Shown here in pieces: positions 1 to 11,774 of a stretch of 64,000 nucleotides of DNA. Each line of letters begins with the position of its first letter. Within the stretch, counting starts at the first letter, position 1. A program made the position numbers and the translations under genes. The notes beneath the pieces were generated by a model that worked only from the letters and a program-made list of their open reading frames with translations, was not told where the DNA came from and did not search any database. The stretch is from assembly GCA_028571685.1 (NCBI GenBank), contig CM053146.1, positions 63,955,431 through 64,019,430 of the forward strand, in the 5' to 3' direction. Source of the stretch: Heterohyrax brucei. Its lineage: Eukaryota > Chordata > Mammalia > Hyracoidea > Procaviidae.

Positions 1-294
1 TGTACAACTTTGTGGATGTCTGTAGTACCGCTGAATTTTTAACACTCAAAGTGGTTAAAATGATAAGTTATATGTTTTGTGTGTTTTACCATACCAAAAA
101 AATAAAAACACAGAACTTAGTTACAGGTGGTACAGGAGCCATTAGACTCTGCATCCCTGTCATTGTCCTTCACATGACCTTTGGTGAAGTACCATTTGAA
201 CTGCTTTGGTCATTTCCTCTGTGACAGATACCAAGGGACTGCCAAGAACACAACCGGAATTGCTCATTATTGTGTGACACTCATAATGACCCTA

Positions 295-444
295 TTGGAC
301 AAAGTAGAACTTCCTCATAGGGTTTCTTAGGCTATAGTGTGTATGGAAGCAGATCTTGTCCTTGAACTGCTGGGTGAATTCAGACCACTAATCTCTCGGT
401 TAGCAGCCAAGCACATAACCACTGCACCACCAACCAGGGCTTCT
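295..444 (-). mobile_element. AfroSINE, minus strand, diverged
   Basis: On the plus strand this reads like the reverse complement of an AfroSINE: a 'tagaac..cctcatagggttt' body followed by 'ggttagcagccaagcacataaccactgcacca' (the tRNA-derived head). It is diverged and its 3' tail is missing. Confidence 0.75.
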
Positions 445-519
445 GAAATTTCTCTGTATAGAAGGTAAAGAGATTCTCTTGTGTGTGAAGATATCTCTTA
501 GTTGCCAAGCTTTGGATGA

Positions 520-1640
520 CATTAAAAAAAAAAAACTTTTCATTTTAGAATAGTTTTACACTTGTCAAAAAGTTGCTAGTGTAGTACAATTTCTATATAC
601 CTCTATCCAATTTCCTCAATTATTAATATAGAACATTAATAAGAGGCCTCTGTCACAATTAATGAACCAATGTTGACACATTAACTGAAGTCTAGATGTT
701 ATTCAAGAGCCCTGCTGGTGCAGTGGTTAAGAGCTTGGCTGCTTAGGTGGTTTAAACCTACCAGCTGCTCCAGATGTGGCAATCCTGCTTCTGTATAGGT
801 GATAGCTTTAGAAATCTTCTGGGGTAGTTCTGCTCTGTCCTGTAGGGTTGCTGTCAGTTGGAATCAACTTGACAGCACACAACAGTGACATACTTTATTC
901 AGATTTCTGTAGTTTTCACCTATTGTTTTTTCTGTTCCAAGATCTGATCTGTGATACCAGACTACATTAAGTAGTCATGTCTCCTTGGGCTGGGCTCCTC
1001 TTAAGTGTGACCGTTTCTTAGACTTTTCTTGTTTTTGGTCGCTGCTAACAGTTTTGGGGAGTATACCTCGGTAGGCTGTCCCTCTCTTGAAATTTGTCTG
1101 ATCCTTTTCTTATGGACTGTTATGGGCATTTGGAAGACCATGGAGGTAAAGCACCATTTTCATTACAGTGTCTTGAATGGTACATAGAACCAACACAACT
1201 TTTCACTATTTCTGTTAATTTCATACCTGGCTTACGGTAGTGTCTGTCAGGTTTCTCTATTGTAAAGCTGCTATTTTTCCTGCTCACTTTTTTATACTAT
1301 ACTTTCTGGAAGGAAGTTACCATGTACAGCCACATACAAGGGGTCAGGAAGTTAGACGCCACATCCTTGATGGGGGAGCATCTACGTAAATTGTTGGGAT
1401 TTTTTTTTTCTGCAGGGGGGATTAGTTTATTTCCCCCTTTTTATTTATTTATGTCAGTATGGTGTCATGGATAGATGCACTTTTTGCATTCTGATATAGC
1501 TCTGATGTTACTGTGGTATTTCTGCACCGTTTGTTGGCCTTATTGATCCTAAGTGAGGTCTCGTCAGTTTTGTAGGTGCCAGTTATGTCTGAAAAAGTTA
1601 AGTCCAGCTTAAAATGAGCTGAGGAGTTTCTGTCTCAGCA
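520..1640 (-). mobile_element. Ancient L1 (L1M-type) 3' end, split by a SINE
   Basis: The sequence resembles the reverse complement of an old mammalian L1M 3' UTR ('cttttcattttagaatag', then a 'gtttctctattgtaaagctg' block and 'aggggtcaggaagttagacgccac'). It is interrupted by the SINE at 706-894, whose target duplication shows the L1 was there first. No coding capacity is visible. Confidence 0.6.
706..894 (+). mobile_element. AfroSINE with target-site duplication
   Basis: The tRNA-derived head 'gagccctgctggtgcagtggttaag' is followed by the body 'tctgctctgtcctgtagggt' and the tail 'ggaatcaacttgacagc'. The 7 bp duplication ttattca lies at 699-705 and 895-901, so both borders are defined. It sits inside the older L1M remnant. 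Confidence 0.9.
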
Positions 1641-2585
1641 GGTTAAGTCCACAATAGAGACTGTTAACCATATGTGTGCTACCTGAAACCTTAAAAAAAA
1701 AAAAAAGGTCTTCGGCACTTCACAGTCCTAAGGGAGTATGTTGTTATGTTGATGGTGAAGAAATGTTTCTAGCAGGGCCAGCTGCTAGCCTGAGCTTGAA
1801 TTAGCATTGAAGCAGCCCCACCTGGTGGTAAATGTGGAGTGAGCAGTGTGTTCTGGGGAAAGTTCTTGCCCAGTTCTGACTACCTGAGCTGGTGTCTCAT
1901 AGCTCAAGTCCTTTAAAAGAACATACATTGAAGTTCTGAGAGAAAAGAGAGGCCACCTTCTGACTGCCTTTATACATTAATCAGGTCAAAAAAGAAACAC
2001 TGTAACGTTAGAAATTCTCAATAACTATTTCTTTGGACATATTAACCATTAGCTTTTAATTTCTTTTGGCTTATTAACTATTAGGTTGTGCTACATCTTT
2101 AGCTTTTTTCTCCCTGATTATTCAAAAGTGTTTAAAATAACTGAAGTGGGCAAGTGAAGCAGATTGGAATTCTGAACCTCTGGAGATGTTTTTCTTTGGC
2201 TGTATGCAAATGGAGAAGTTTTAAAATAGTTTCATTATTGACCTAAGGATTTTAAGATATTTTTTCCACTCATGACTAAGATGTTTAAGCACATGGGGAC
2301 AGCACTCAAGGAGTCAGCCAGTGCCCGCACCGTGATGTGTGGGAACCCAGGGAGAATCACGGTGAGCAGGTGTTTGTCTCATGGAAGTTTTAACCTCCGC
2401 AGGAAGAGTCTCCCAGCAGACAGAGCTGGGGGAGTCGGTGGAATAATTTAATCTGGCCTTGTGGTTGACCTGGTTGATTATTAGCAGTTGGTAAAGCAGG
2501 AGACTAGTGTGACAACATGTTATTGTTGATTTTAAAAAAATCAGTAGACAGTCTTGCCTTTTGTGTTGTAGTAAATCAGTATGTA

Positions 2586-2624
2586 ACCAGGAATTCTAAA
2601 ATTTGTGTCACCAGGAATTCTAAA
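2586..2624. repeat. Short tandem duplication containing EcoRI-like core
   Basis: The 15-mer accaggaattctaaa occurs at 2586-2600 and again at 2610-2624 (period 24 bp). Confidence 0.9.
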
Positions 2625-2682
2625 TTTAATGTTCACCTTGATCAGCATTTGAAAATGAAGGTGACATTTTAGTTGCTTTGAC

Positions 2683-2711
2683 CAATAAGAATTCTGTAGG
2701 AATTCTTATTG
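2683..2711. repeat. Perfect 12 bp inverted repeat with 5 nt loop
   Basis: caataagaattc, then tgtag, then gaattcttattg: both arms are perfectly complementary. It could form a hairpin or cruciform, or be chance; no transcript context suggests a function. Confidence 0.85.
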
Positions 2712-3426
2712 TCTGTATAGCACATTTAATGTGGAAACCATTCCATGTACTGTCTTCTAACCTTGAGACACCAGGGCATGGATTGACAGTTAAATGCTGC
2801 TGCTGAGAGAATAACAATCATCTGGGTCTGCAGGGAGCAATGTTAGTTGTATTCTGAGGAGAAGAGCTGTGCTGTGACTCTTCTTCTGGCTCCTGTCAGT
2901 GATGTCATGGGTTACCTATGTCATCTGTGAGTGCAATTTGTCCTGCTCAAACTCTACAGAGATAGTGGTAAGCCCACAATATCACTTTACTACTACTCTC
3001 TCAAGTTCCCTATGTTTGCAAGTGGTATCTCAGATAATGGAAAGCACATGCTTTCAAGTATGAGCTCATCACCAGAAAGGTCAGAGAAGGACGTTTCCTT
3101 AAGCTCGCAAACTTCAACTTTCCCTCTACTGTTGCTCTTGCTTTCAGACCCGTATGTATCCTGTCCTGTTACTCTCTGGGATTGTGACAGGCTGCTGGCA
3201 TGTGGCCTGGGGAACTAACACCCTGTGTATAGCAAGACTATGGCTGCTTCTAATCTTAGAGATAGTGTTTGAAACCAGTGTGTTGCTTTGCAGACACCAG
3301 GAGCAGAGAGGTGTGAATTTGCTCAAGGACGCAGCAGTCACAGTATGCAGACTGCGAAAGCACATGGAAGGTTGTGGAATTTGGATAAGAGTCCTGAAAT
3401 ACATAATGGTTAGCCTTGTTGGAGGT

Positions 3427-3628
3427 GAGCCCTCGTGGCACAGTGGTTAAGCACTCAGATGCTAACCGAAAAGGTGGACTGTTTGAATGCATCCAGCAGT
3501 TCCATGGGAGAAAAAACTGGTGATCAGTTCCCATCAAGATTACAGCCTAGGAAACCCCGTAGGACAGCTCTGTTCCATCCTACAGGGTCACTGTGTGTCA
3601 GAATTGACTCAGTGGCACACAACAACAA
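3427..3628 (+). mobile_element. AfroSINE, long variant
   Basis: Head 'gagccctcgtggcacagtgg', the extended middle 'aaaactggtgatcag..aagattacagcctaggaaacccc' and the tail 'cagaattgactcagtggc' define a long-form AfroSINE on the plus strand. Confidence 0.88.
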
Positions 3629-3639
3629 ATAGCCTTGTT

Positions 3640-3850
3640 GGAGGATTTTATGGGTGGCACAGATGGTTGAATGCATGCTGACAAGCCGAGTTGGTGGTTT
3701 GAACCTACCCCGAGGCTCCTCAGAGGAAAGACCTGATGATGTGCGTCTGAAGGGTCACTGCCATGAAAACCCAAAGGAGCACATTTCTGTCCTGAAACAT
3801 GGGGGACTCCGCGAGTCAGAGTAGCTTTGGTGGCCAGCTAGGGGCTGTGG
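3640..3850 (+). mobile_element. AfroSINE, diverged, adjacent to previous copy
   Basis: A second plus-strand copy follows directly: 'ttatgggtggcacagatggtt' is the degraded head, then 'gacctgatgatgtgcgtctg' and a degraded tail near 'ctccgcgagtcagag'. Confidence 0.7.
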
Positions 3851-4119
3851 GAGAGGAAAGGGCAGAGAAGTAGACAGTGATGATCTTGAGTCAAGGGATT
3901 TATTTTTATTTTTATTATTTTAAGATGAGACAATTTTAAGTACCTTCCAATGAGAATTCATATAGTGGAGAGATGGGAGACTCCTGGGAATAGGGAACAG
4001 ACCCTTGCTAAGAGGAACCTTGTGATGCTGAATGCTGCATTTTGTACACAGATGATGATAGGAGTTTCAAATTACTGTTGAAGATATTATAGTTAAAAAA
4101 TAAATCTTCTATAAGCCTT

Positions 4120-4160
4120 TAATTGAGTCGGATCCGACTCGACGGCACTTGGCTTGGCCA
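4120..4160 (+). mobile_element. AfroSINE 3' tail fragment
   Basis: Only the terminal segment 'gagtcggatccgactcgac' followed by ggcacttggcttggc is present. A nearly identical tail-only fragment occurs at 27477-27512. Confidence 0.7.
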
Positions 4161-4362
4161 TAAGCCTTTAAATTCTATTTACAAATCTCGTGTTTCTATC
4201 TCTAACTTAAAGGCATACATTTGAAATAAAGTACACTCAAAACAAAAAATTACGTAGTCCAAGTAGGAATCACAAGGCTAACCAGTCAGATACCCCAATA
4301 TTCTCTGGCAGATAATTGATACCCTGATTGTACCAAAAATTGAAAATTTATCCCTAAATTTG

Positions 4363-4527
4363 GAGCCTGGTGGCACAGGAGTTAAAACCTGTGGTTGCTA
4401 ACCAAAAAGGTTAGTAGTTTGAATCTACCAGTCACTCCTTGGAAACCCTATGGGGACAGTTCTATTCTGTCCCATAGAGTTGCTGTAAGTTGGAATCAAC
4501 TCAACAGCATGCAATGACAACATGCCT
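4363..4527 (+). mobile_element. AfroSINE
   Basis: Head 'gagcctggtggcacaggag', body 'ctccttggaaaccctatggg' and 'gttctattctgtcccata', and tail 'gttggaatcaactcaacagc' are all recognisable on the plus strand. Confidence 0.9.
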
Positions 4528-5277
4528 AAATTTAATACACTTGTAGCACTGCTTCGAGTTTGGCTGACTTTATCAACTCTAAATTTAATTTTGGACCTTG
4601 TTGAGGCTGAAAGACCACCAAAGTGGTAGATCCACTTAGGCAAGTTGAGGTTAGGGCCAATAGTTTATTATGTTACATTACTGAATTAATATTAAATCTG
4701 ACTTCCAGTATAAAATGATCAATCAAATGCACAACAGCTTACATAATAGTTTCTCATGTGAATATATAGTCCATGGCATTGGTGACTTCAAGGTGTCATC
4801 AGGGAACCAGGTTCATGTTTGGTACTCACCATTTTAACAGATGGCAACGTATGGTCCATGATTATTGCTAGAATACCCACCAGCATGTCCATATTCCCCA
4901 TATGAAGAAGAAAGAGAAATGTGAAGAGGGGTCTCTCTTAGCTAAGTCAGCTCCCTTTAAGGGTTTCTTAAAAATCTTATCTAACACTCATTTACCTCTC
5001 ATTGGCTCTTTTGACCTAGCTACCAAAGAGACTGGGAAAGGCAGCCTTTTATTCATTTAGTGCGCTGCTCAAGTATAATTTTCAGAGGCAAAACATGATT
5101 TGTGCAAATATAGCACAATTTTATTCAATTCATTAAGGAAGGAACCGTGATACATTAAGATGAATTTAAATGAGAATTTGGGTTCCAGAGATTGACGTTC
5201 TATGCCAGACAAAAAGTATTTGCATTGCTGTAGGCAGCAATCATTTGCATTGCTTTCAGTTTTCTACTGTTTATACA

Positions 5278-5480
5278 GTTGCACCTGGTTGGTATAGTGG
5301 TTTAAGAGCTTGCCTGTTAACTGAGAGGTCTGTGGTTCCAACCTGTCTTGAAAGAAATATAGTGTGTTTCCAGAAACCAAACCAAACCCAGACTCCTCAC
5401 CATCAAGTTGATTCTGACACTGTGAGACAGGGTAGGACTGCATCATAAGGTTTTCAATGCTGTAATTTTATGGAAGCACA
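5278..5480. mobile_element. AfroSINE fragments in opposite orientations
   Basis: A plus-strand head (5279-5350, 'gcacctggttggtatagtgg') is followed by a minus-strand tail fragment (5380-5475, 'aaaccaaacccagactcctc' onwards). Confidence 0.65.
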
Positions 5481-5534
5481 GTTTCCCCAGTCTTTAAGTT
5501 ATGTTTTGACTTTATATATTTCATTTTTAAGTCT

Positions 5535-6365
5535 ATCATTTTTCCTTTTACATTTTACTATAAGCAAGCAGAAACCAAGTGGCCCTTTAAGACCTTGTTT
5601 AAAAACCTAGTCAGCCAAGATGGCCAAGTTCATCACAAGTCCCACTTTTCACCAGACATTTGCACATAATTCATTTAACTTTTTGCCACCGCATATAAAG
5701 AATCACCTTTCCTCTGTTGTCCAATCACATATTCATCATTTTCTTTTAAAGCCTTACCAGCAAATTTAGCATCCTCATTTCTAGCAGCATCCTGTTGCTG
5801 TTTCTGCATGTGTTGTCTAAGATGATACTCTCTCTTGAGCTCTCCTTACTTCCTTCTGAGCCTTAACCAGAAATTGCTTTTAACATTTGTAATTCTCCCA
5901 ACAGTTCCTTGAAGGCAGTCTAGGCTTTCACTGTTAGGTACCATAAGGTTTTTTCAGCCGTTACCCATTACTCAATTTCAGAACTGCTTCCACATTGTAG
6001 TTATCTGTTAGAACAGCACTTCATTTTTTTTGGTACCAAATACTTAGTTATTTAGTGCTATAATAACAGAAGTATCTAAAGTGGATGGCTTTCTCACAGT
6101 TCAGGAGGCTAGAACTCAAAACTGAGTACCAGCTCTAGGGCAAGGCTTTCTCTTTTGGTTGGCTCAGGTAGAAGGTTCTTGTCTCTTGAGCACCTGCTTC
6201 TGGTTGATCTTCATGTGGCTTGGCATGTGTCTTCCCCCGTCTCTGCCCTGCACACTTGTTTAATACGTTCAAAATATACCTAACACTAATTCTGCCTCAT
6301 TACCATAATAAAGACAGCCCATTCCCAAATGACATGATGACCACAGCTATAGAAGTTAAGGTTTT
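5535..6365 (-). mobile_element. ERVL-MaLR remnant: internal part plus 5' LTR
   Basis: From 6034 to about 6365 the plus strand resembles the complement of a MaLR LTR ('agtggatggctttctcacag', 'caggaggctagaactc'). Directly before it, 5535-6033 resembles the complement of the start of MaLR internal sequence, including the 'ggtacc' at the junction and 'acattgtagttatctgttag'. The order implies a minus-strand element with LTR and downstream internal region. MaLR elements are non-autonomous relatives of ERVL; no open frame survives. Confidence 0.6.
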
Positions 6366-6399
6366 TAACACTTGTAGGGGGAAGGTATACCTTACGTGA

Positions 6400-6810
6400 T
6401 CTTTTTTTTTTTCACTTAGCCTAATGTATTTGTGGTTAATCATGGAGATCAATATTTATCAAAATATCAATAATTCATTTCTGTTGCTGAGTAGCATTCC
6501 ATTACCAACTGAAGGATTTTGGATGGTTTCCACTTTTTGGTGATTATGAGGTTGCTATAAATACATAAATGTTTCTTGGATCTGTACCAAAGAGTATAAT
6601 TGATGGGTCACATGGTATGTTTAACTTGATATGAAAATGCCACCTGTTCTGTAAAATTGTTGTAACATTTTGCATGCCATGTGAAATCTAAGAGTTGAAT
6701 TGCATGCATCCACATCAGCACTTGATATTATCAGTTTTCTTGATGGTGTTTTTTGTGTTTTAAAGTTTTTTTAGTCATTTTAGTAGATGTGTAGTGGTAG
6801 CACCTTTTCC
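6400..6810 (-). mobile_element. Ancient L1M fragment
   Basis: Features such as 'tgctgagtagcattccat', 'tataattgatgggtcaca' and 'gcatccacatcagcacttg' correspond to the reverse complement of old L1 3'-terminal sequence. Highly diverged. Confidence 0.65.
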
Positions 6811-7329
6811 ACGCTAGACCTTTTTCATAGCTTCTACATCAGCCTAATAAAGTAGGTCACCTCTCTGACTAATCTTTTGACTGCCTGATTTAATTAACAA
6901 ATCAAAGCAGTCCAGAGCAGCAATCATTAGAGATATTTTTCTGTAGAAACCATTGGATTTTGCATCTTTCTTGCCTTTGATCTAGGCTACCTGAGCACAG
7001 GTAAGAGTAGCTTTCTGTGGATATGACAGGATGAGTACTATTGCAGGCAAGTGTAAGGAGGAAGCTAAAGAAAGTTGAAGGTGCTTCCTGTGGATGGCTG
7101 GTTTTTCTGTGATTACGATGTGAGAGTTCTGGTATAAGGTAATGGATGGGTTGTATATGTATGTATGTTAGATTACTTTGAGCAAGATGGAGAAATTTTG
7201 AACTGACTTCTTTGAGGAATGGGGAGAGAGCATGATCTGATGAGTGAGATACAGGATTTACCTTTCTCTTCTCTCCTGGAAAGTGAGAGAAAGTCTTACT
7301 CTATGTTTTCCAGAAGAGCAAAACCAATG

Positions 7330-7830
7330 CAATATGTATATAAATACATAGACATTTACCTTAAAGAAATGGCTCACACAGTTGTGGGGCTGGACAGTCC
7401 CAATTTGTGGGTCAGGCAGCAGGCTGAAGACCTCTACTGGCTCGTGTGGTTGCAGGGTTGCTGAATACAAAATCAACAGGCCAGGTGGCAGGCTGGAGGC
7501 CTCTACTGGCTCATGGGTTGTGAGGGCTGGTGAATCTACAATCTCTAGGTCAGGCTAAAGTCTTATGCAGCCTCATGTCCCAGAAACCAGAGGTCAAGTG
7601 GAGGGAAGTATGTAGGGTCAAGAGAGTAAGCTTTGCCAGAATATCTACTTACATACTGGGGGTAGGCCATGTGCCCAAGGAAATTCTCCTTTCAACTGAG
7701 TGGCTGCACACATCAGATCGCAAAACGTAAGGTGATTGCATAGTTTCTTCCAAATCACAGAATTGTAGTCTAACCAGGTTAACATATAACAAGATGTCAA
7801 GATGTACAAACTTTTTGGATGGACTGGGAT
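7330..7830 (-). mobile_element. ERVL-type (MLT2-like) LTR
   Basis: The block 'aagaaatggctcacacagtt' followed by repeats of 'ggcaggctg..ggcctctactggctc' resembles the internally repetitive complement of an MLT2/ERVL LTR. Borders are approximate and no target duplication was identified. Confidence 0.5.
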
Positions 7831-8237
7831 TCATGCTTCTCTATCTTACTCCTTTCCTTACTTCCAAATCTGCTACCTTTGACAATGAAGGAGGTTAGAA
7901 CAGGAATCTATAGTCAAGATTTGACTGAAAAAAATGTTTGAGAAAATATTCCAACATTAGAAAATTGTTTAGAATTCCTAAAAGTAAACATAGAAAGAAA
8001 CTGTTTCTTGTTAAAATAAATAAACGTATACCCACCAAATAGCTTTGTGCAAATGCTGTAAGAAACCTCAAATGAGGCAAGGTTTTCTTCCTAAAGTTCA
8101 TTTTATTCTCTTGAAGTGTAGGTAGAGTAAAGCACCCTATTTTCCACTTTCGTATATGTCTCTGTTCATGGTGACCCTCAGGAGGTGATGCCTCCTCCAC
8201 CTCATCGTCAGGTCCTTCCTCCTTCCTTGCTGTTGTC

Positions 8238-8584
8238 ACTGACCAAATTCAGGGCATTAGCTCCAGGGGAAGCTTCCTCTGCTGACTCTAGAAGAAGCTT
8301 ACCCTGGGCTGTGAGCTTCTGAGGCTCTCTGCTCCCAGTACTGCTATATTTTTTTTGGTGTTATGAAGTCCCATAATAATACGCTTACTTTCTTTCCCTT
8401 TGTATCTCAAGACATTGCCTCAAGGCACAGTACAATCTTGCACACACAGTCCTGTCCATCCTCCCTCATTAACTTCATAGAGGCAGGGTTTACAGCACAT
8501 GGGAACATCACGCAATGCCAGGAACCTTGGCCGAGCCAAATGGCTATGCAGATTTTTAGGGAGGATGCAATTCATTTCATGACA
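8238..8584 (-). mobile_element. MaLR-type LTR, partial
   Basis: This matches the family seen intact at 16867-17361: 'caaattcagggcattagctc', 'attaacttcatagaggcagg', 'ggaggatgcaattcatttca'. The 5' part on the plus strand is missing, so the LTR is truncated. Confidence 0.7.
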
Positions 8585-8768
8585 CCTAGTTCCTTCGAGA
8601 AACTCTGAAATTACCGTACGAGGAAGGATTCAGATATTTGTTGTGGAAACATCATAATGTCATGGTTTGAGGTTATTTTAATTTATTTGTAATTGTTTGA
8701 GAAGTGACTAACAGAACTAAGCCAATTTTAGTCTTTATGGAAAATCATAATTACTACCAATGTTAGAA

Positions 8769-8930
8769 GGGAGTCCTGCTGGCACAGTGGTTAAGTACAA
8801 GGCTGCTATTCTAAAAGTTGATAGGAGAGAAGACCTAGTGACCTGTTCTTGGAAAGATAACAGCCTTGGGGTACACTGCTACCACCAGTGACCACCCTCA
8901 TAGGGGATGCAACAGAGTTCCTGACAGAGT
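8769..8930 (+). mobile_element. AfroSINE, diverged
   Basis: Head 'gggagtcctgctggcacagt' and middle 'gagaagacctagtgacctgt' identify a plus-strand long-form copy with a degraded tail. Confidence 0.78.
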
Positions 8931-9104
8931 GGAAGAAAAGTGAGGTACAGAACTCAAATTCTAGTAAAAAGATCAGACTTTTGGTGTCTGACTGGGACTG
9001 GAGGGACCCCAGACTGTTAACCCAGAACTGAAACCATTACTGAAGCCAACTCTTCCAACAGAGATTAGACTGGATTTAAAAAAAAAAAAAAAAAAAAGCC
9101 CATG

Positions 9105-9252
9105 CTGTCTAGTAGATTCCCCCTTAGCAACCCTATAGGCCAGAGTAGAACTGCCCCATAGAGTGTCCAAGTAAGCACCTGGCAGATGTGAACTGCTGAC
9201 CTTTTGGTTAGCAGATGTAGCACTTAGCCACTATACCAACAGGGTTTCCACT
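9105..9252 (-). mobile_element. AfroSINE, minus strand
   Basis: Complement of the body ('cagagtagaactgccccata') and head ('ggttagcagatgtagcactt', 'agggtttcc') are clear. The long A run at 9079-9097 lies just outside. Confidence 0.88.
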
Positions 9253-9399
9253 AGTTCTTTAGGGAGGTGCAAATCAAAAAGTTCCGCGTGCGCATAGATT
9301 ATTATTGGCATGCAGTTACAACACAGCCGTGCAGTCTGTGTTACATGTCCAGTTACGTTCCAGCTCTCTGTTCTTTTTTAAAGTCTCGGTGTTCTGAGA

Positions 9400-9690
9400 A
9401 CCATGTGTTTTCTACTGCTGCCGTAATAGATCACCACAAACATCGCAGCTTAAAAAAAAATACAAATCCATGATCCCACAGTCCAGTAAATCAGAGTTAG
9501 GCCCAGTATGTCTCAGCTGGCTTTCTGCTTTGGGGTTCACAGCACCAAAATCAGTTTGTGGCAGGGCTGTTTTTTTTTGAAGCCTGAGAGGATGAAATGC
9601 TTCCAAACTCATTTAAATTGGCAGGATTGAGTTCTTTGTAGTTTAGGACTGAAGTACCCATTTCTTTGCTGGGTGTCAACCAGGGATCAA
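9400..9690 (-). mobile_element. MLT1-like MaLR LTR, old
   Basis: 'ctgctgccgtaatagatcac', 'cacaaacatcgcagcttaaa' and 'cccacagtccagtaaatcag' resemble the complement of the 3' part of MLT1/MST LTRs. Diverged; right border uncertain. Confidence 0.55.
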
Positions 9691-9699
9691 GTTGAACTT

Positions 9700-10490
9700 C
9701 TGAAAGCCTGCCTTTCTTTGTTAGTGGCTCCCTCTTCTATCTTCAAAGCCAGCAAAGGGTCCAATCCAGAAGTGACAAATGCTTCCCTTGCTTTGATCTT
9801 CTCTGTCCTTCCCTTACACCTCATCTCTCATCTACCCTCTTCTGATTGGTTATGTTGGACTCATCAAGATAATCCACAATAATCTCCCTATTTTAAGTTT
9901 GGTTAATGAGTTACTTTAATTTTATCTGCAAAGCTTCTTCAGAGGAGTATGCAGATTAGTATTTGATAGAATTCACCAGAGCTACAAATCAGCAGCTAGA
10001 CATGGGACCATTTACTTATCAAGTCTGAGGTTCCATTCTGAGGACACTAGATTCTGAGGACCTCCTAAATTTATATACCTGGTTAGGATGCCTCTGCAGT
10101 AGCTCCTATCAGTCTCCTTATCTCAGATGTCATAAATTTCCAAGCACCCTGATATTAATTAACAAAATCAGTGATTTAACCAATGAAACTGCATTTTTCT
10201 AACATCCAATATACGGTTAACAAACCCTCAGTGCTGGTTTGTGCTAAGGATAGCTCTGACTACCTTGTCAATTCAGTACATATCTCTTGAGTGTAGTCTT
10301 CTGATTAAAAGCTAGCTAACTACTCCTGGTGTCTGTATTCAAGATTAAGATAGAGAGCTGCTTCTGGTGAGAGAAGAGTAAAGGTAACTGACACGTTTAT
10401 ACTATGTTGTTTATGTTGAAATGTCTTGAAATAAAATTCAGACAAGGTAATAAAGAATCTTGCCCTCTTGGCTGTGAGCTGTCTGTATTC
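9700..10490. other. Intron sequence, nothing recognised
   Basis: No exon, RNA gene or confident repeat seen between the MLT1-like remnant and the solo LTR. Confidence 0.5.
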
Positions 10491-10491
10491 T

Positions 10492-10959
10492 TGTCAGGGT
10501 CTGGGTTTCAAGATGCGACACAGATTTTCTTTAAAAGCTAAGTTTTATTAAAACTGTGCCCAGTAGGAAAAGGACTGGTGCACCAGGGATGCACTACAAA
10601 CTACACAGAGCAAGGAGGCGACCCCAAGCTTCTCTAGTGTGTAGTATTTAAGCCGTGAAACCAAAAAGCAGGGAGGGGAGCTGACCTTTACATTGATTGG
10701 TTGAGGCCACCTGGAATTCCTGTTAGCTGTAAACTGTGGTCATTAGTAAATGTTTTAGTAGATTGTGGTCAAGGTCTAGGGGTCATTTGTAAGGCTTTCT
10801 CCAGGCTTTGTCTTGTGACAGACAGATGTTTTGTAAGATAAAGGTGAGATTACTCTATGGTATTCCTGCTGTTTTCTGCTAAGTTGTTTCCTGGAGTCTT
10901 CCCTTCCTCAAAATGGAATCTGAGGTCCAAAAGGGAGTTACTTATGCTTCATTTCAACA
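10492..10959 (-). mobile_element. Solo ERV1-type LTR, minus strand
   Basis: The 468 bp segment begins TG and ends CA and is flanked by the 4 bp duplication ttct (10488-10491 and 10960-10963), the length typical of gammaretrovirus-like ERV1 elements. Read on the minus strand it has a TATA-like box (plus-strand 10645-10651) followed, about 100 bp on, by AATAAA (plus-strand TTTATT at 10544-10549), the U3-R-U5 order of an LTR. No internal viral sequence adjoins, so it is a solo LTR left by recombination. Confidence 0.8.
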
Positions 10960-11281
10960 TTCTTACTCTTGTGCCTGACACACAGTGGACGTGCTGCAAG
11001 TGTTTGTGAGTAAATAAACAAAGTGAATGAATGAACTCCTCTGCTTTAACATATAAAAATAGGTACAGTGTATGAACAGCACCACAGATCAAAGAACACT
11101 GGAAAAAAGAGACAGTACCAGGATATTTTGTTGCACTATGATTTTATTGTACTCATGATACTAAACTTGCAGGCTACACAGTGAGACTTGAAAATCTTTG
11201 CCAACATTTATTTTAATCATGCATTATTAGAAGGAGCAAAGCTCCTTTTGGATATACTGTTTTCCTACTAGAAGATCTAAT

Positions 11282-11773
11282 TGAGGGAACTCTTGTCTCT
11301 GAAATTCAGGGAGGTCATTGAGAGGACTCTGTCCTTCAGGGAGGTCATCTTATCCAATGGTCAGACTGGCATCAGCTGAAAACTGCCTGGTAGGCCCCAC
11401 CCAGTATAACCATAAATAACTTTAAGGCTGTCTTTCCCACCCTCCTAATTGAAAGCTCTTCCCTTATCAAAATCTTGGCCATAAACAAACCTTGGCCCTT
11501 CCCCTCCTAATCAACACTTCTTCCTTATTCAAACCATAAGGCCCCTAACCAGAATTTCTTGCTGCTACTCTTTCTTTCCTTATCAAACCATAAATCCCCT
11601 CACCCCACACTATCTCATTGAAACTTTAAAACTGTAAAAAACCTACCCTACTGGGGAGGTGCCGGTTGAGCCACTGGGCTCAGACCCCACTCTCCTTTGT
11701 CTTCCAATAAACTTCCCTGGACATTTGGACTGGTGTGTCTCTGCCTCTGTTTCGGGCCACCCTCTCCCCAACA
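11282..11773 (+). mobile_element. Solo ERV-type LTR, plus strand
   Basis: TG at 11282 and CA at 11772-11773 bound 492 bp, flanked by ctaat (11277-11281) and ctaag (11774-11778), a 5 bp duplication with one mismatch. AATAAA lies at 11706-11711, in the sense direction of TANC1, followed by a GT-rich stretch. C-rich U3 repeats ('cccttatcaaa') and a short direct repeat of 'cagggaggtcat' are present. No internal sequence is attached. The exact family is not known to me. Confidence 0.75.
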
Positions 11774-11774
11774 C

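Larger units (their letters stand above)
1641..3425. other. Intron sequence without a recognised repeat or gene
   Basis: No exon, RNA gene or confident repeat was seen. Several short open frames (about 60-98 codons) cross 2931-3537 on both strands but overlap each other, show no recognisable domain and lack splice context. Two small structures are listed separately: a tandem duplication at 2586-2624 and a hairpin at 2683-2711. Confidence 0.5.

Noticed and set aside
706-760. tRNA gene suggested by A/B-box-like SINE heads (here and at every AfroSINE)
   Set aside because: These are SINE heads, with diverged arms and SINE bodies attached, not tRNA genes.
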